A DNA stretch of 64,000 nucleotides, taken from assembly GCF_014839805.1 (NCBI RefSeq), contig NC_051124.1, positions 9,548,001 to 9,612,000 on the forward strand, read 5' to 3'. Position 1 is the first letter of the stretch, and the number at the start of each line of letters is the position of its first letter. Positions 47,291-58,362 of the stretch are shown here, in pieces. A model generated the notes under the pieces. It was not told the origin of the DNA, did not search any database, and was given only the letters and a program-made list of their open reading frames with translations. The DNA is from Manduca sexta (Eukaryota > Arthropoda > Insecta > Lepidoptera > Sphingidae). The translations under genes and the position numbers were made by a program.

Positions 47291-47424
47291 GGGACGTGTG
47301 GCACCTATTGAAAACTTCGGAAGTACTTATGCTTGTACTCACAAACAATACTGTGAAGTCGCACACTGCGCCCCAACACACAGTGTCCGTAATTTCATAG
47401 TTTCTTTTTTATTTTGTTTATGTG

Positions 47425-47540
47425 AACGAGTTCTATCTCAATATTAGCCAATTACAGCGCCCTTTTGTCTCCGCACTGCAAAGGCCGTCTTACCGTCAGC
47501 TCTGAGAAACAGACTTATTATCACAGCAATGCTCCTTACA
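47425..47540 (+). repeat. Short repeat family I, copy 2
   Basis: CTCAATATTAGCCAATTACA, TTACCGTCAGCTCTGAGAAA and TATCACAGCAATGCTCCTTA, parallel to 23,872-24,005. Confidence 0.65.
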
Positions 47541-48190
47541 TAGCTATGTAACATATAAGACTTATTCATTTAAACTATTTACTATAAGTTTATGACAAGA
47601 TGAAATGAGACCCGAGATGATTTTTGGTCTGATTTATTTCATGCACAAATGGTTGTAGATAAGCATTATGGAAGCATAATTCTAATAAAAGATATGTTTA
47701 TTATAGTATTTCATATATATACATTAATTGTAGTTTAATATTGATGATTTCTATGCTTCTATAATGTGTATCGATATTTAATATCACATTGATTTAAATA
47801 TCGATATAACATTTTATTATATTGGCAACACTGTGGCTGACGAATTTACTTTTTAAGTTGAGTACACTGTCGCACACATTCGATGGCAAACAGTCGCCGA
47901 GGCAAGATCTAAGATATTGTATTATACTGTTTATTTTGAGTGGTAAAATAGTGTTTAATTACTGGGTTGATCCTTACATGCTTATATACTAATCTGGTAC
48001 GTGAGTCACTTGACGTACATGCATCTCCCATCCAAGCATCTACGTGATAATGTGAGACGTTGTCGCCTCAACTAAATTACTTTTCTACTATAATATACTT
48101 TGTATCCCTGGAAAGAACCTCAAACCCAATGTATTACTGAGTAACGCAAGCCTAACTGCCACCAAATCTTATTTATTCTAAATCCCTACA
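47541..48190. other. No gene recognised
   Basis: AT-rich upstream region of the pseudogene at 48,300; no supported exon. Confidence 0.4.
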
Positions 48191-48248
48191 GTCAATCAAT
48201 GCAGGCCGTTTTGCTATAATAATTTATCTACAATATGTCAGAGAATTT

Positions 48249-48280
48249 TATATAAGCGATCTCATTTAACCGAACCACTT
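48249..48280 (+). promoter_or_regulatory. Duplicated core promoter of the 48.3-kb pseudogene
   Basis: TATATAAGCG at 48,249-48,258 and an initiator-like ACCACTTTCA about 25 bp on. This block aligns with the promoter of the 54,598 gene, where TATATAAGCC is at the same distance (about 51 bp) from the ATG. Confidence 0.55.
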
Positions 48281-48299
48281 TCAATCTTGGTCAGGTATC

Positions 48300-48390
48300 A
48301 TGAAGTCTGGGACTTTTCGTGTTTCTAATATTAGCTGTGGCAAGTTCCACTCAAGACATAATCGAGGATGGCATAGAAAAAGCGTAAGGC
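48300..48390 (+). pseudogene. Pseudogene copy of the 54.6-kb secreted-protein exon 1
   Basis: Aligns base for base with exon 1 of gene E at 54,598 but lacks two bases after ATGAAGT, shifting the signal-peptide frame. The later part GTGTTTCTAATATTAGCTGT and GTGGCAAGTTCCA is still close to the functional copy. The exon ends in GGATGGCATAG and is interrupted near the expected donor by a hAT-type insertion. Homology with gene E resumes after that insertion, in intron 1 (CATAATCCTGGTTATAATAT near 49,050). No exon 2 or 3 is recognised downstream. Confidence 0.78.
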
Positions 48391-48985
48391 GTGGGTGGCG
48401 TAGGCCAGCGCCTACGGCCTCGCAGTTCAAGTGCCCCCACGACGGCCCATGAACGCAAAGAGCAATAATTTCCGACCATATGAATTATATGAAGAGCTAC
48501 AAACAATGGTTTCAAATTTACTCGTTTTCATTAAAGATGTGAAACAGCTGTTTCAATACATAGCCGAAAATAATTTTATTGAATTTTTCCGGAATATTTA
48601 TATTGTCATTTTTGTTCACAGTACCAGTAAGTGCAGCCTCGGCTGAAAGGATCAAAATTAAAACTAATAAAAAAAATATGGAGTACAATGAGTCTGGAAA
48701 AACTTTTATTTTTAGCAGTTTTATCTATCGAAGCAAATGTAGCAACTAATCAGGATAACGACAGTTATTGACGAGTTCAAAAAGGGTAAAAACAGAAAAT
48801 GTATGCTTCTTGAATTGTTTAATGTTTGTTAATGTATACTTAATAATGTAAAAGAATTACAATGACGGAGTTTGAATTGTAATGAATAGAAATTTGAGTA
48901 TCAAAAAAAATTCTAAACGAATTCCATAGGATGCCCTCATAAAATGTATTTTGCCCACATCAAATTAGGTCTTGCCCCGCCACTG
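48391..48985 (+). mobile_element. hAT-type transposon remnant
   Basis: The right end GTCTTGCCCCGCCACTG has the CAGTGGCG-type terminus typical of hAT elements; the left end near GGGTGGCGTAGGCC is degraded. Inside, frames around 48,430-48,800 code for pieces of a hAT dimerisation region: FFRNIYIVIF, then in another frame VPVSAASAER, then AVLSIEANVATNQDN. AAGGTATC follows the right end and AAGGCGTG precedes the left, a possible decayed 8-bp target duplication. Heavily broken. Confidence 0.65.
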
Positions 48986-49194
48986 AAGGTATCGAATGTA
49001 TTATGCACTTTATAAACTTATTTTTTTATTTATGTTTCTTCGGCAGCCATAATCCTGGTTATAATATGACACAGTTCTCATAGAGAACAGACTTGAGAGT
49101 AGACAGATATTTTATTGGATCTCTTCCACATACGGTAATTGAAAATACCATACAATAATACAATTTTAAAATCAGACATAGCAACTTTTATTAG

Positions 49195-49385
49195 TGCGTG
49201 TGCGTGTGTATTGTAACTTTGACTTTTCGGATGACCAACACCTCAGTCCGCCCCGTGACCACGAAGGCTGCAAAGTCTTCGAAACGTCGGGAGTAAACTA
49301 TAATATTTAGATAGAAACCGCGATAAAATCCGTAAAATCGTTTTATTTCAATGTCTAACATTCGCGTAAACATAAAAAATCATTA
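49195..49385 (+). repeat. Family G repeat
   Basis: GACTTTTCGGATGACCAACA, CACGAAGGCTGCAAAGTCTT, CGAAACGTCGGGAG and CTAACATTCGCGTAAACATA. Confidence 0.75.
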
Positions 49386-49504
49386 TTCTATACGTTTTCA
49401 TGTGTGCGTTTATAGTACGTACATAGAGTACATAATGTTTTGTCTTCGTGTTATTTTGAATAGACTATTAAACTAATTTAATTATTTTTATACATACGGG
49501 CAAG

Positions 49505-49738
49505 ACATAGTGATGACACTGCGCCTGATGGTAAGTGGAGTGGGGCCCAATATAGTGTCGACAGATATGAGATGATTACCCGTCGACAGTTGATACAATT
49601 ATGCCGGCATGTTGGAACTGGATATACACAGGCTGATCCCGGAAAGCGACACACTTACGTGGGCAACTATAACGGGTTTTAACACCTTGTGTACGTTGTT
49701 CGCTATCTGGGCGGATGTAAAATATATCCTACCACCAG
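49505..49738 (+). repeat. Interspersed repeat family C, copy 6
   Basis: GCGCCTGATGGTAAGTGGAG, GATGATTACCCGTCGACAGT, GGCTGATCCCGGAAAGCGAC and AATATATCCTACCACCAG. Confidence 0.85.
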
Positions 49739-49794
49739 CAAAACTAATTCTCGATTAGATTTATGCCTAACATTGCGTAAAACTTTTATATCAA

Positions 49795-50390
49795 TGAGCG
49801 AAAAAGGAAAAGCTAGACAACCCGGCAGTGACGGAGCACGTGTGACATCCCATAAATACTGTTAAATCCAACGGAAAAAGTACCAGGACTTTTTAAATCG
49901 CCACTCACGGCTTTTATCACCAAAGAGTAAACAGAGGTGCAACTAGTGCACACACTTTCAGCCATATGGACGCCATCTCACGATATGATAGGGGGCGAGC
50001 CTATCGGGCACAAATTTTAGACTCCGGGCTGATACTGAGTAAAAACACCCAATACCACTTTGCCCGACTCGAGTTTTGAAGCTGAGGCCCCAGCACCGCA
50101 GTCATACTGTAATACGCAACCGAGGCGGTCAATGCAGTTTGAAGTTTTTCTCAGAAAATAGTGTCTAAATATGTGAATTTTTATATATACTAGCAGTTTC
50201 TTGGGACTTCGCCCTCATAAAAATCCTGTCCTGCTGTATATATAGCTAAATCACTGAAGTGATTCAAAGCTCCATGTGTGTGACGCTATCTACTTATAAT
50301 TTAAATATATCCTGCGGAACTAAATTACCGGGGTCAAAACTGGCCAATTTATTACTCCAGGACATGATATAGACCACTTCACTACAGTAC
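49795..50390 (-). repeat. Composite repeat containing a reverse SINE B
   Basis: Flank words AGCGAAAAAGGAAAAGCTAG, CGGCAGTGACGGAGCACG and AGTACCAGGACTTTTTAAAT, then a reverse SINE B (about 49,909-50,137; GGGGGCGAGCCTATCGGGCA), then CTATCTACTTATAATTTAAA and GACATGATATAGACCACTTC. The same order is found at 58,363-59,010. Confidence 0.75.
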
Positions 50391-50396
50391 TACCGT

Positions 50397-50490
50397 ATTC
50401 GTCGGCACGCGGGCAGGAACTATCAGAAGAATCGTGGGAACTTTTAGAAGACTCGGCGGTGAGGACGGAACTGATGTCTTGCCTATCTAC
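50397..50490. repeat. Repeat family L fragment
   Basis: TATTCGTCGGCACGCGGGCA, GGCGGTGAGGACGGAACT and CTATCTACGTCTGCATGAT resemble a segment at about 60,186-60,300. Confidence 0.5.
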
Positions 50491-50519
50491 GTCTGCATGA
50501 TTAATTAATAATAATTATT

Positions 50520-50836
50520 ATCAGCCCTGTATTATATACTTGCCCACTGCTGAGTACGGGCCTCCTCTACTACTGAGAGGGATTAGGCCTTAGTCCACCA
50601 CGCTGGCCTAGTGCGGATTGGTAGACTTCACACACCTTCGTAATTCCTTTAGAAAACTTCTCAGATGCGCAGGTTTCCTCACGATGTTTTCCTTCACCGT
50701 TAAAGCGAACGATAAATTCACAAAGAATATACGCATGATTTTTTAGAAAAGTCAGAGGTGTGTGCCCTTGGGATTTGAACCTGCGGACATTCGTCTTAGC
50801 AGTCCGTTCCACACCCAGCTAGGCTATCGCCGCTAT
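50520..50836 (-). repeat. SINE family A, full-length reverse
   Basis: Tail AGCCCTGTATTATATACTTG, body CACGCTGGCCTAGTGCGGAT and TTTTCCTTCACCGTTAAAGC, B box in GGATTTGAACCTGCGGAC, head AGCTAGGCTATCGCCGC. One of the cleanest copies, usable as a reference. Confidence 0.93.
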
Positions 50837-50936
50837 ATATGTATAGATATACTTTATACTTATTATACTTATATGCTTTAGGTATATCAAATAAACCATT
50901 CTATCCTAAAAATAAGATGTTAACATTTTTCATCTA

Positions 50937-51240
50937 TATCTATCTATACTTATAATAAATCTGTAGAGAGGTCAATTCTGTACATGAAATATATTTCCAA
51001 AATAACTATCAGGGGGTGATTAGGGATCGATACTGATGCCAAAAATGCAATTAGTAAAATTTTTGTCTGTCTGTCTGTCTGTATAACCGTTATAGAAACA
51101 AAAACTACTCGACGGATTTTAACGAAACTTGGTACAATTCTTTGTCATACTCCTGTGCTGGTTATAGTATACTGTTTATCACGCTACAATTAATAGGAGC
51201 AGAGCAGTGAAGAGAAATGTTGGGAAAACGAGAGAAGTTA
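50937..51240 (+). repeat. Family H-like repeat fragment
   Basis: TATACTTATAATAAATCTGT, TCTGTCTGTCTGTCTGTATA, CTACTCGACGGATTTTAACG and AATAGGAGCAGAGCAG, truncated before the family end. Confidence 0.55.
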
Positions 51241-51469
51241 CTCCATTTTTTAAGCTTCCGCCGCGTGTGCAACCTTAATGGTTAAAGCTACACAGAAATC
51301 ATGTATGACGGAAATGTTCGCCTTAAAATTATATAAAAAATATTCCACGACAGCATATGTCTATCTTTTATGGTTGACTCACAATAACACGTGTAGCTCC
51401 CGATAGCATAGCAGTTCGAAGCTTTCTCATTATATTTGTCTACTCTTACGTTTATAACACTCTCTGTCA

Positions 51470-52496
51470 GCCCCGGATCTAGGGGGGGCAAGCCAGGGCC
51501 CGTGCCCCGGGCGGCGAATTTAGAGGGCGGGAAATTCAAACTTGGCAGACGAATACACACCTCATCATTAACGCAACTTTGACTACTGCGACATCTATAC
51601 TCTATACTATTATATAAAGCTGAAGAGTTTGTTTGTTTGTTTGTTTGAACGCTCTAATCTCAGGAACTACTGGTTCAAACTGAAAAAATATTTTTGTGTT
51701 GGATAGCCCTTTGTTTGTGGAGTGCTATAGGCTATATATCATCACGCTACACCCAATAGGAGCGGAGCAGAAATGGCTAATCTCAGGAACTGCCGGTTCG
51801 AACTGAAAAAATCTTTTTGTGTTGGATAGTCCTTTGTTTGTGGAATGCTATATATCATCACGCTATGCCCAATAGGAGCGGTTCAGTAATGGCTAATCTC
51901 AGGAACTATCGGTTCGAACTGAAAAAATATTTTTATTTTGGATAGCCCTTTGTTCCTGGAGTCTTATAGGCTATATATCATCACGCTATGACCAATAGGA
52001 GCAGAGCAGTAACAGTTTCAACATGTTGCAAAAACGGGGAAAATATATTATTTTTGAGAGCTTCTGTTCCGTGCGCTGCGTAAACGGTTAAAGTTATGCA
52101 ACAACGATGTATGACAGGATTGTTCCTCTTAAAAAGTTATACAAAAATTTATTATAAAACGAAGTCCCCCGCTGCATCTGTCTGCCTGAACGTGTTAAAC
52201 TCAAAAACTACCCAACGTATTAGGATAAAATTTGGTATGGAGACAGTTTGAGACCCTGGGAAGAACACAGGCTTCCGGGAAAATATATAGCGTGACTTTT
52301 ATAACGGAAAACTTTAGCCTGAAAAACTTTATAACGCGGGCAGGAGCCGCGGGCAAAAGCTAGACCAGTATATAACACACATAAATTATTTTCGCGGAGC
52401 GCGAAATGATGATGATGATGACAAAAGTAAAAATATAGGTGGTTAGGGCGGCATTATCCAGATTTTGCCCCGCCTTCAAAAATTCAAGATCCGGGC
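51470..52496. mobile_element. Non-autonomous hAT-like element with a nested insertion
   Basis: Terminal inverted repeat CAGCCCCGGATC on the left against GATCCGGGCTG on the right. Flanking octamers CTCTCTGT and CTCTCAGT differ at one position, consistent with an 8-bp target duplication. A GC-rich sub-terminal region lies at the left (GGCCCGTGCCCCGGGCGGCG). Most of the interior (51,596-52,366) is a later family H insertion. Confidence 0.7.
51596..52366 (+). repeat. Family H repeat with three internal tandem units
   Basis: Starts near CTATACTATTATATAAAGCT and a GTTTGTTTGTTTG tract, then three units starting at about 51,654, 51,777 and 51,893 (each CTAATCTCAGGAACT ... CAATAGGAGCGG), then the coding-like tail GCGTGCGCTGCG, AACGCGGGCAGGAGCCGCGG and GCAAAAGCTAG. 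Reverse-strand equivalent at 33,968. Confidence 0.8.
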
Positions 52497-52639
52497 TGCT
52501 CTCAGTCATCCCTAATTAAAAAGTTAACATTATTAAATATTCCCTAAAAATAATCATAGAAATCGGTATAGAAACACCAAAGTTATACATGAAATACGCT
52601 AATAATAAGCCATCACGCGTGAATACTGAATCATGCTAT

Positions 52640-52803
52640 ATGCTTCCTTCGATTTCACCAGGATCCCATCATCAGACCCTGACCGGACAATCGGACCACC
52701 TGCATACCACCATACATTAAAAAAACATCCCGACAAATTGAGCACCACCTCCATTTTTGAAGTCCGAAATCCACGCCGGCGAAGCTGCGGGCGGAAGCTA
52801 GTC
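52640..52803 (-). repeat. Interspersed repeat family K
   Basis: GATTTCACCAGGATCCCATC, GACCGGACAATCGGACCACC, CGGCGAAGCTGCGGGCGGAA and GCTAGTC at the end. Read in reverse it begins like family H ends, but the rest differs. No supported protein. Confidence 0.5.
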
Positions 52804-52917
52804 GTAAATAAAATGAAATGTTTGAAAAAGGAATATGGAAGACGCAGAACAGTGTGTTAGGATCGTGGTTTGTTGTGACGAGGTAAATAGGCATTGGCTA
52901 GTTGATTAAAAGAAACA

Positions 52918-53158
52918 TTCGAGTGGGCGTGCTGCGTCAGATTTCTCGTCTTTGACACTCATAGACCGTTATTTACCGAGTCTGTAGGATCAGAATGCAA
53001 CAGAGTGAGGTGTGTGAATGCTTAAAGCATTTCAATTCTAATTTTGTCTGGACTAAGGTAGTGTGACTAAACAAAGCCCGGTTCCTAACAAGACCCACCA
53101 TCTATGTTTTTGGTATCGTGATGTAAATACATATTACGATTTTGTTAGTTCTTTTTTA
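52918..53158 (+). repeat. Repeat family F, copy 2, left part
   Basis: TTCGAGTGGGCGTGCTGCGT, GACTAAGGTAGTGTGACTA and ACGATTTTGTTAGTTCTTT. Interrupted at 53,158 by a LINE fragment; continues at 53,463. Confidence 0.78.
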
Positions 53159-53462
53159 TATACATATATACTATCACGCCTCTATCCCATTGGGGTAGGC
53201 AGTGACTATACATAGCCATTTTTCACGATTTTGGCATACTTCTCTCGATTCCTCCACCTTCATCAATCTTTTAAGGCATTCTCGCCGGTTCAGGGAACTT
53301 TTAACCTGGCCTTTACTAAGAATGTCAGATATCTGACATTCGTAGGTCCGGTGAGATAGTCCTACCGTCTCTTCCATCCTCATTCGTCTATATATCCTCT
53401 TTGTCAGTCTCCTATCATCCATCCTCTCCAATTGCCCACACCATCTAAGTTCTTTTTTATTT
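53150..53462 (-). mobile_element. 3' end of a LINE, 5'-truncated, with 13-bp target duplication
   Basis: A minus-strand frame (53,431 to 53,174) reads RMDDRRLTKRIYRRM, then ISDILSKGQVKSSLNRRECL, then KRLMKVEESREVCQ and VTAYPNGIEA. From family knowledge, this is the typical C-terminal end of a moth non-LTR retrotransposon ORF2. AGTTCTTTTTTAT occurs on both sides, as expected for target-primed insertion. It lies inside repeat family F. Confidence 0.8.
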
Positions 53463-53735
53463 CATTTTATAGTATGTAGTGATATGTTGCAACTTAATCA
53501 AAGGTTTTATTTTATATTTTATCATGCAACGATTTTGAAATTTGGGGCGAATTCAAAGGTTACGTTACCTTATATGTAGACTTAATAGTAAGTAAAATGA
53601 GCAAAGAATTTAGATTTCCAAATATTGATGATTCTTTTATTCGTCCTAATCGATGCCGCATCGCCTCTGGTTCGATTTTAATTATAATAATTTCTACCTT
53701 AAAAAAAATCACTTACGACTCGTCTGTACTATATA
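53463..53735 (+). repeat. Repeat family F, copy 2, right part
   Basis: TTTATCATGCAACGATTTTG, GGTTACGTTACCTTATATG, CGTCCTAATCGATGCCGCAT and CACTTACGACTCGTCTGTAC, collinear with 45,000-45,068 and 46,709-46,835. Confidence 0.7.
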
Positions 53736-53739
53736 ATAA

Positions 53740-54070
53740 ATATCAACAAAAGAGCGGACCATCAATGGAAAAATGTTGCAAATTTATTCCGTTTGAGAGC
53801 TTCTATCGCATGCGCTGCGTAAATGGCTAAATTTACGCAACAAACGTGTTTGCCGAATTTTTTCCTCTTAAAATGTTCTAAAAAATATTTCAAAACAAAG
53901 TTGCCCGTCGCATCTGTCTGCCTGTCTGAACGCGATAAACTCAAAAACTACCCAACGGATTTGGATGAAATTTGGTATGGAAAAAGTTTGAAACCTTGGG
54001 AAGTTCATAGGCTACTTTCTATCCCGGGAAAATATATAGCGGGACTTTTATTCCGGATAACACGGGGGGA
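53740..54070 (+). repeat. Family H repeat, 5'-truncated
   Basis: GCGCTGCGTAAATGGCTAAA, AACTACCCAACGGATTTGGA, TTTGGTATGGAAAAAGTTTG and ATATATAGCGGGACTTTTAT. It keeps only the right part of the family. Confidence 0.65.
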
Positions 54071-54149
54071 GGGGGAGAATTACAGATCAAATAGCGGACC
54101 TTCGCATAAATACAACTAAGCATCGATATATAATGTGTACTGCGCATTA

Positions 54150-54390
54150 GATCTGACGTTCCGAACACTCACTATGTTCAAGTGATTGAACTGCAATCCA
54201 TTCAAACTGACTTTAGTATGGTGTCAATATTGACAGCTATTAAAAGCGCCTCAGCGCTGCATGTTTTAAAAGTTTGGATAGACAACGTTTTATGTTTTAG
54301 CGCTGCAGCGAACTTTGGTTCTAACTCCAGGTTTTGAACAAATAGTTTATATGAACGTTCGTGTCTATAGAATATACGTCAATGCAACTA
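54150..54390 (-). repeat. Repeat family E, copy 2 (reverse)
   Basis: GACGTTCCGAACACTCAC, TTGAACTGCAATCCATTCAA, GTGTCAATATTGACAGCTAT and AATATACGTCAATG mirror 31,370-31,690. Confidence 0.75.
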
Positions 54391-54545
54391 AGAATAATAA
54401 TATCAATTAATATAATTTACCTTGTTTATCATTAGAATAAAAGTAAAACCCACCAGTCAGTCAATGTACGCCATTACGCAATAAAAAATTATCTATAATG
54501 TTCACAATAAAGACCGTTACATTAACATAATATGACAGAGGAATT

Positions 54546-54579
54546 TATATAAGCCATTTCATTAAACCGATCATTCAGT
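54546..54579 (+). promoter_or_regulatory. Core promoter of the 54.6-kb secreted-protein gene
   Basis: TATATAAG at 54,546-54,553 and initiator-like CATTCAGT at 54,572-54,579 (contains the arthropod TCAGT start motif), 26 bp apart. The ATG lies 19 bp after the initiator. Confidence 0.6.
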
Positions 54580-54597
54580 CTGTCATCTTCGGGCGTC

Positions 54598-56346
54598 ATG
54601 AAGTTCCTGGGACTCTTCGTGTTTCTAATATTCGTTGTGGCAAGTTCCATTGAAGACGTAATCAAGGATGGCAAAGGTATTTTTTACTTTATTTATAATT
54701 CTTCATGATGATGAAGGATTATGGATGCACAATCCTGGTTATTATATAATATAGTTCTTATAGAGAACAGAGCACACAGACAAATGAAAATAAAACACAA
54801 TTTTAAAAGTAAAAAAAACTATTACTTTGGATATGGGAACTAAAATAAAAAATCTTGCATTGATGGCGTAGTTTTATTAGGATACGACTTTAGTGCTAAG
54901 GTCTTGGGTTCGACCCGGAGTCGGGAAAACTGATACTGGGTTTTCTACTTAGTATTAGTTCGTAGTCTGAAATTTGTGTCCGATATGATGATAGGCTCGC
55001 CCCCTATCACATCATGAGACGCAATACACATGGCGAAAAGTGGGTTCACTAGTTGTACATCTGCCTACACTTTCGGGATGAATTTGTGTGTGTATAAAAT
55101 TAAAAATATGTAAACAGTTTGAAACAAGTAACTTTTGAAATAGTAACAATATATATAATTATCCTACATAGGTACATTTTGCAAACCAGAGACCTACCAT
55201 CTCTATCCATAAGACAGTAATAAAGTATTGTTATGTGTAATTAAAATGGAATGATTGCAGAACTGTCCACAATAGTTGGAGCTGATGAGCAAGGAAGAGG
55301 CATAAATTCCCAAAGGCAAATGAGGGGCGGTATTGTGCTAAACCTATTATGCAGTGATGATAGGAGTGTGCAAAAATGTCCGGTATGATAATAATCCTTT
55401 TTTTGTTACTCGTCTGCACCCGATGATAAGTAGTGTGGGGTCCAACAGAATGTCGACTGACGAGGTATGATTACCCCTCGGCAGTCGACACAATTGTGCC
55501 GGCCTGTTGGAACTGAATACACAGGCTGATCCCGGAACGCGACACACGTGTGCCACTATGGCGGGTTGTAACCCCTTGTGTACGGTGGTCGCTATCCTGG
55601 CGGATATAAAACATAACCTAAATACCAGCACCTTGTTCTAATAAAATTAATAGCTGCTACAACTTAACTGATTTGTACAGGAATAGATGGAAGCGTAATA
55701 CGTTTCTCTATAGAAGAGACAGATCTCCAGTTAAGCAGATATTGGACCTGACAGACCGCGGCCCCTTTAGAGAGAAAGGCACCCATCCGTTGCTCTTCAG
55801 ATTGGTTAAGTGATTGAAGCGACTGTCAACAAATCACTTCTTTGAAATCAGAAGGCTGGCATTAAAAATGATTCAGATAACTTCTGGATAGAATAGAACA
55901 ATTATTTACATTATAATATATATCGTGTATTAATTAGTTTATCTTATTCTTACAATATAATCGACGGTTGACAGGCTAATTGAATTAACCGACATTTTTT
56001 TTTTCGAAAAATTTCACTTGTTCAAAAAACATAAAAAAGTGCTGATTTTAAATATGTACCTATGTTTTTTTTTTATCTTTATTTAATGAGCTTGGTCATT
56101 ATTTCACAACTATGTCGCTCTGTACATATGAAATTTAGTATCGCTTAAAAATTTCGCTTAAGTCAATTAGCATTTCAACTGTCGATATGTAATGTCTATA
56201 TACTTTTAAATTATTCTATAAAATATATTTATTGTCTTATAATTTTCAGTTCTTGAAAGCTGTATGCGGAACAAGCGCAAGTAGGTAACGGTGGTGATTC
56301 TGGTGATGGTGCCGGTGCAGGCGCAGATTTTAAAGGCTTGGGTTGA
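54598..56346 (+). CDS. Small secreted protein gene with disturbed frame (cluster gene E)
   Basis: Exon 1 (54,598-54,676) is intact: MKFLGLFVFLIFVVASSIED, then VIKDGK, phase 1, donor GTATTT. A segment after the acceptor TTTGTACAG at 55,680 reads GIDGS and then runs into TGA without the usual CCG/donor. An early donor (GTAATA at 55,695) would give a 14-base exon and restore phase 0. The exon 3 candidate after TTTTCAG (56,249) reads FLKAVCGTSASR then stops. One frame over, from about 56,260, it reads LYAEQAQVGNGG and a Gly/Asp/Ala tail ending at TGA 56,344-56,346. Either an unusual 59-residue protein is made with a 9-base-shifted acceptor, or the gene is dying by frameshift. Intron 1 contains a SINE B and a family C repeat. 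The first exon is near-identical in part to the pseudogene at 48,300. Confidence 0.45.
54852..55090 (+). repeat. SINE family B in intron 1 of gene E
   Basis: GCATTGATGGCGTAGTTTTA, B-box GGGTTCGACCC, GATAGGCTCGCCCCCTATCA and ACACATGGCGAAAAGTGGGT. Confidence 0.8.
55417..55629 (+). repeat. Interspersed repeat family C, copy 7
   Basis: ACCCGATGATAAGTAGTGTG, GACGAGGTATGATTACCCCT, GATCCCGGAACGCGACACAC and CTTGTGTACGGTGGTCGC; ends about 50 bp before the putative exon 2 of gene E. Confidence 0.82.
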
Positions 56347-56936
56347 ATATAAAATGGCGATGCATACGGACCGACGGAGTTTATAGACAAATAAATTAAT
56401 AATATAAAACTTTTTCAAATACTGTAGAATGTCATAAAATGGTAATTTTATTAAATAAAATAATTGTGAAAATATATAATGATCAACACATTTAATTAAT
56501 AAAATATTTTTGCACACAACTTTATATGTTTTCATGTATATGTGGAGAACATAAAATTTTCACTTTATGTTCTTCTGAATATGCAACCTGCAGGAAAGTC
56601 GACTATGAACCTTGTTCTCGATTAAATTTTTGCCTGACAGCAATGTCTTTTATGCCATACAGCCTAGCGCAACAAGGAACAAAAAATCTTTTGTATGGAA
56701 TTGACATGGCATTTAATGGCGGATACTGCTATCTCTCTCTCTCAGTACAGTTTCTCTTTCTATTCCTCACCGCCATTATTATTGTTTGTCTATTTCCTGA
56801 CGTTTTGGAATACATTTGTGTTTATTGATTTATGTTTGTATTATTTGTTATTCAAACAAGTAAAAATATACCAAAAAGTGTTTTTGTTGGTGTAAGTGAA
56901 TAGGTTTTAAAGACATGCCACCAAAAACGTTTCATT

Positions 56937-57997
<1,061 letters not shown>

Positions 57998-58362
57998 AGG
58001 ATTTTATTTTAAAATACAATTATTATTCAACATGTGAAAGCTTTTCATTTTATTTCGAATCCTCATTTTAGTCCAGCCTTGTATTTATAGTGCTAAAATG
58101 TTCACTGTATATTGTGAGTTGGATTGATAATGTGGACTCGAAAATACATTATATGAATTTTATCAAAGTAGCATTAGCGTCGATTCCCACCCAGTAGAAT
58201 TTATCGATATCGATAAAAAGTGCTCACTACTATGTATTTCGTTCAGTTGGTAGTATTGTTATTTGACGTTCCTGACGTATTCTTCCGTGATATTGGTATT
58301 GATACGCCATGTAAATTCGATTTTATTTCTTTGTAGTGATTATATTCTCTTTGATGCCATAG
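57998..58362. other. No gene recognised
   Basis: Contains a short palindrome TTATCGATATCGATAA near 58,201. No exon supported. Confidence 0.4.

Noticed and set aside
48431..48646. A 71-residue protein as a new gene
   Set aside because: The residues match parts of a hAT transposase C-terminus with frame breaks; it is a transposon relic.
52633..52894. Open frames on both strands
   Set aside because: They lie within an interspersed repeat (family K) and run into its GC-rich end.
56526..56828. 100-residue open frame with several cysteines and a hydrophobic end
   Set aside because: No signal-peptide start, no family resemblance and no splice context; it overlaps the likely upstream region of the THAP sequence.
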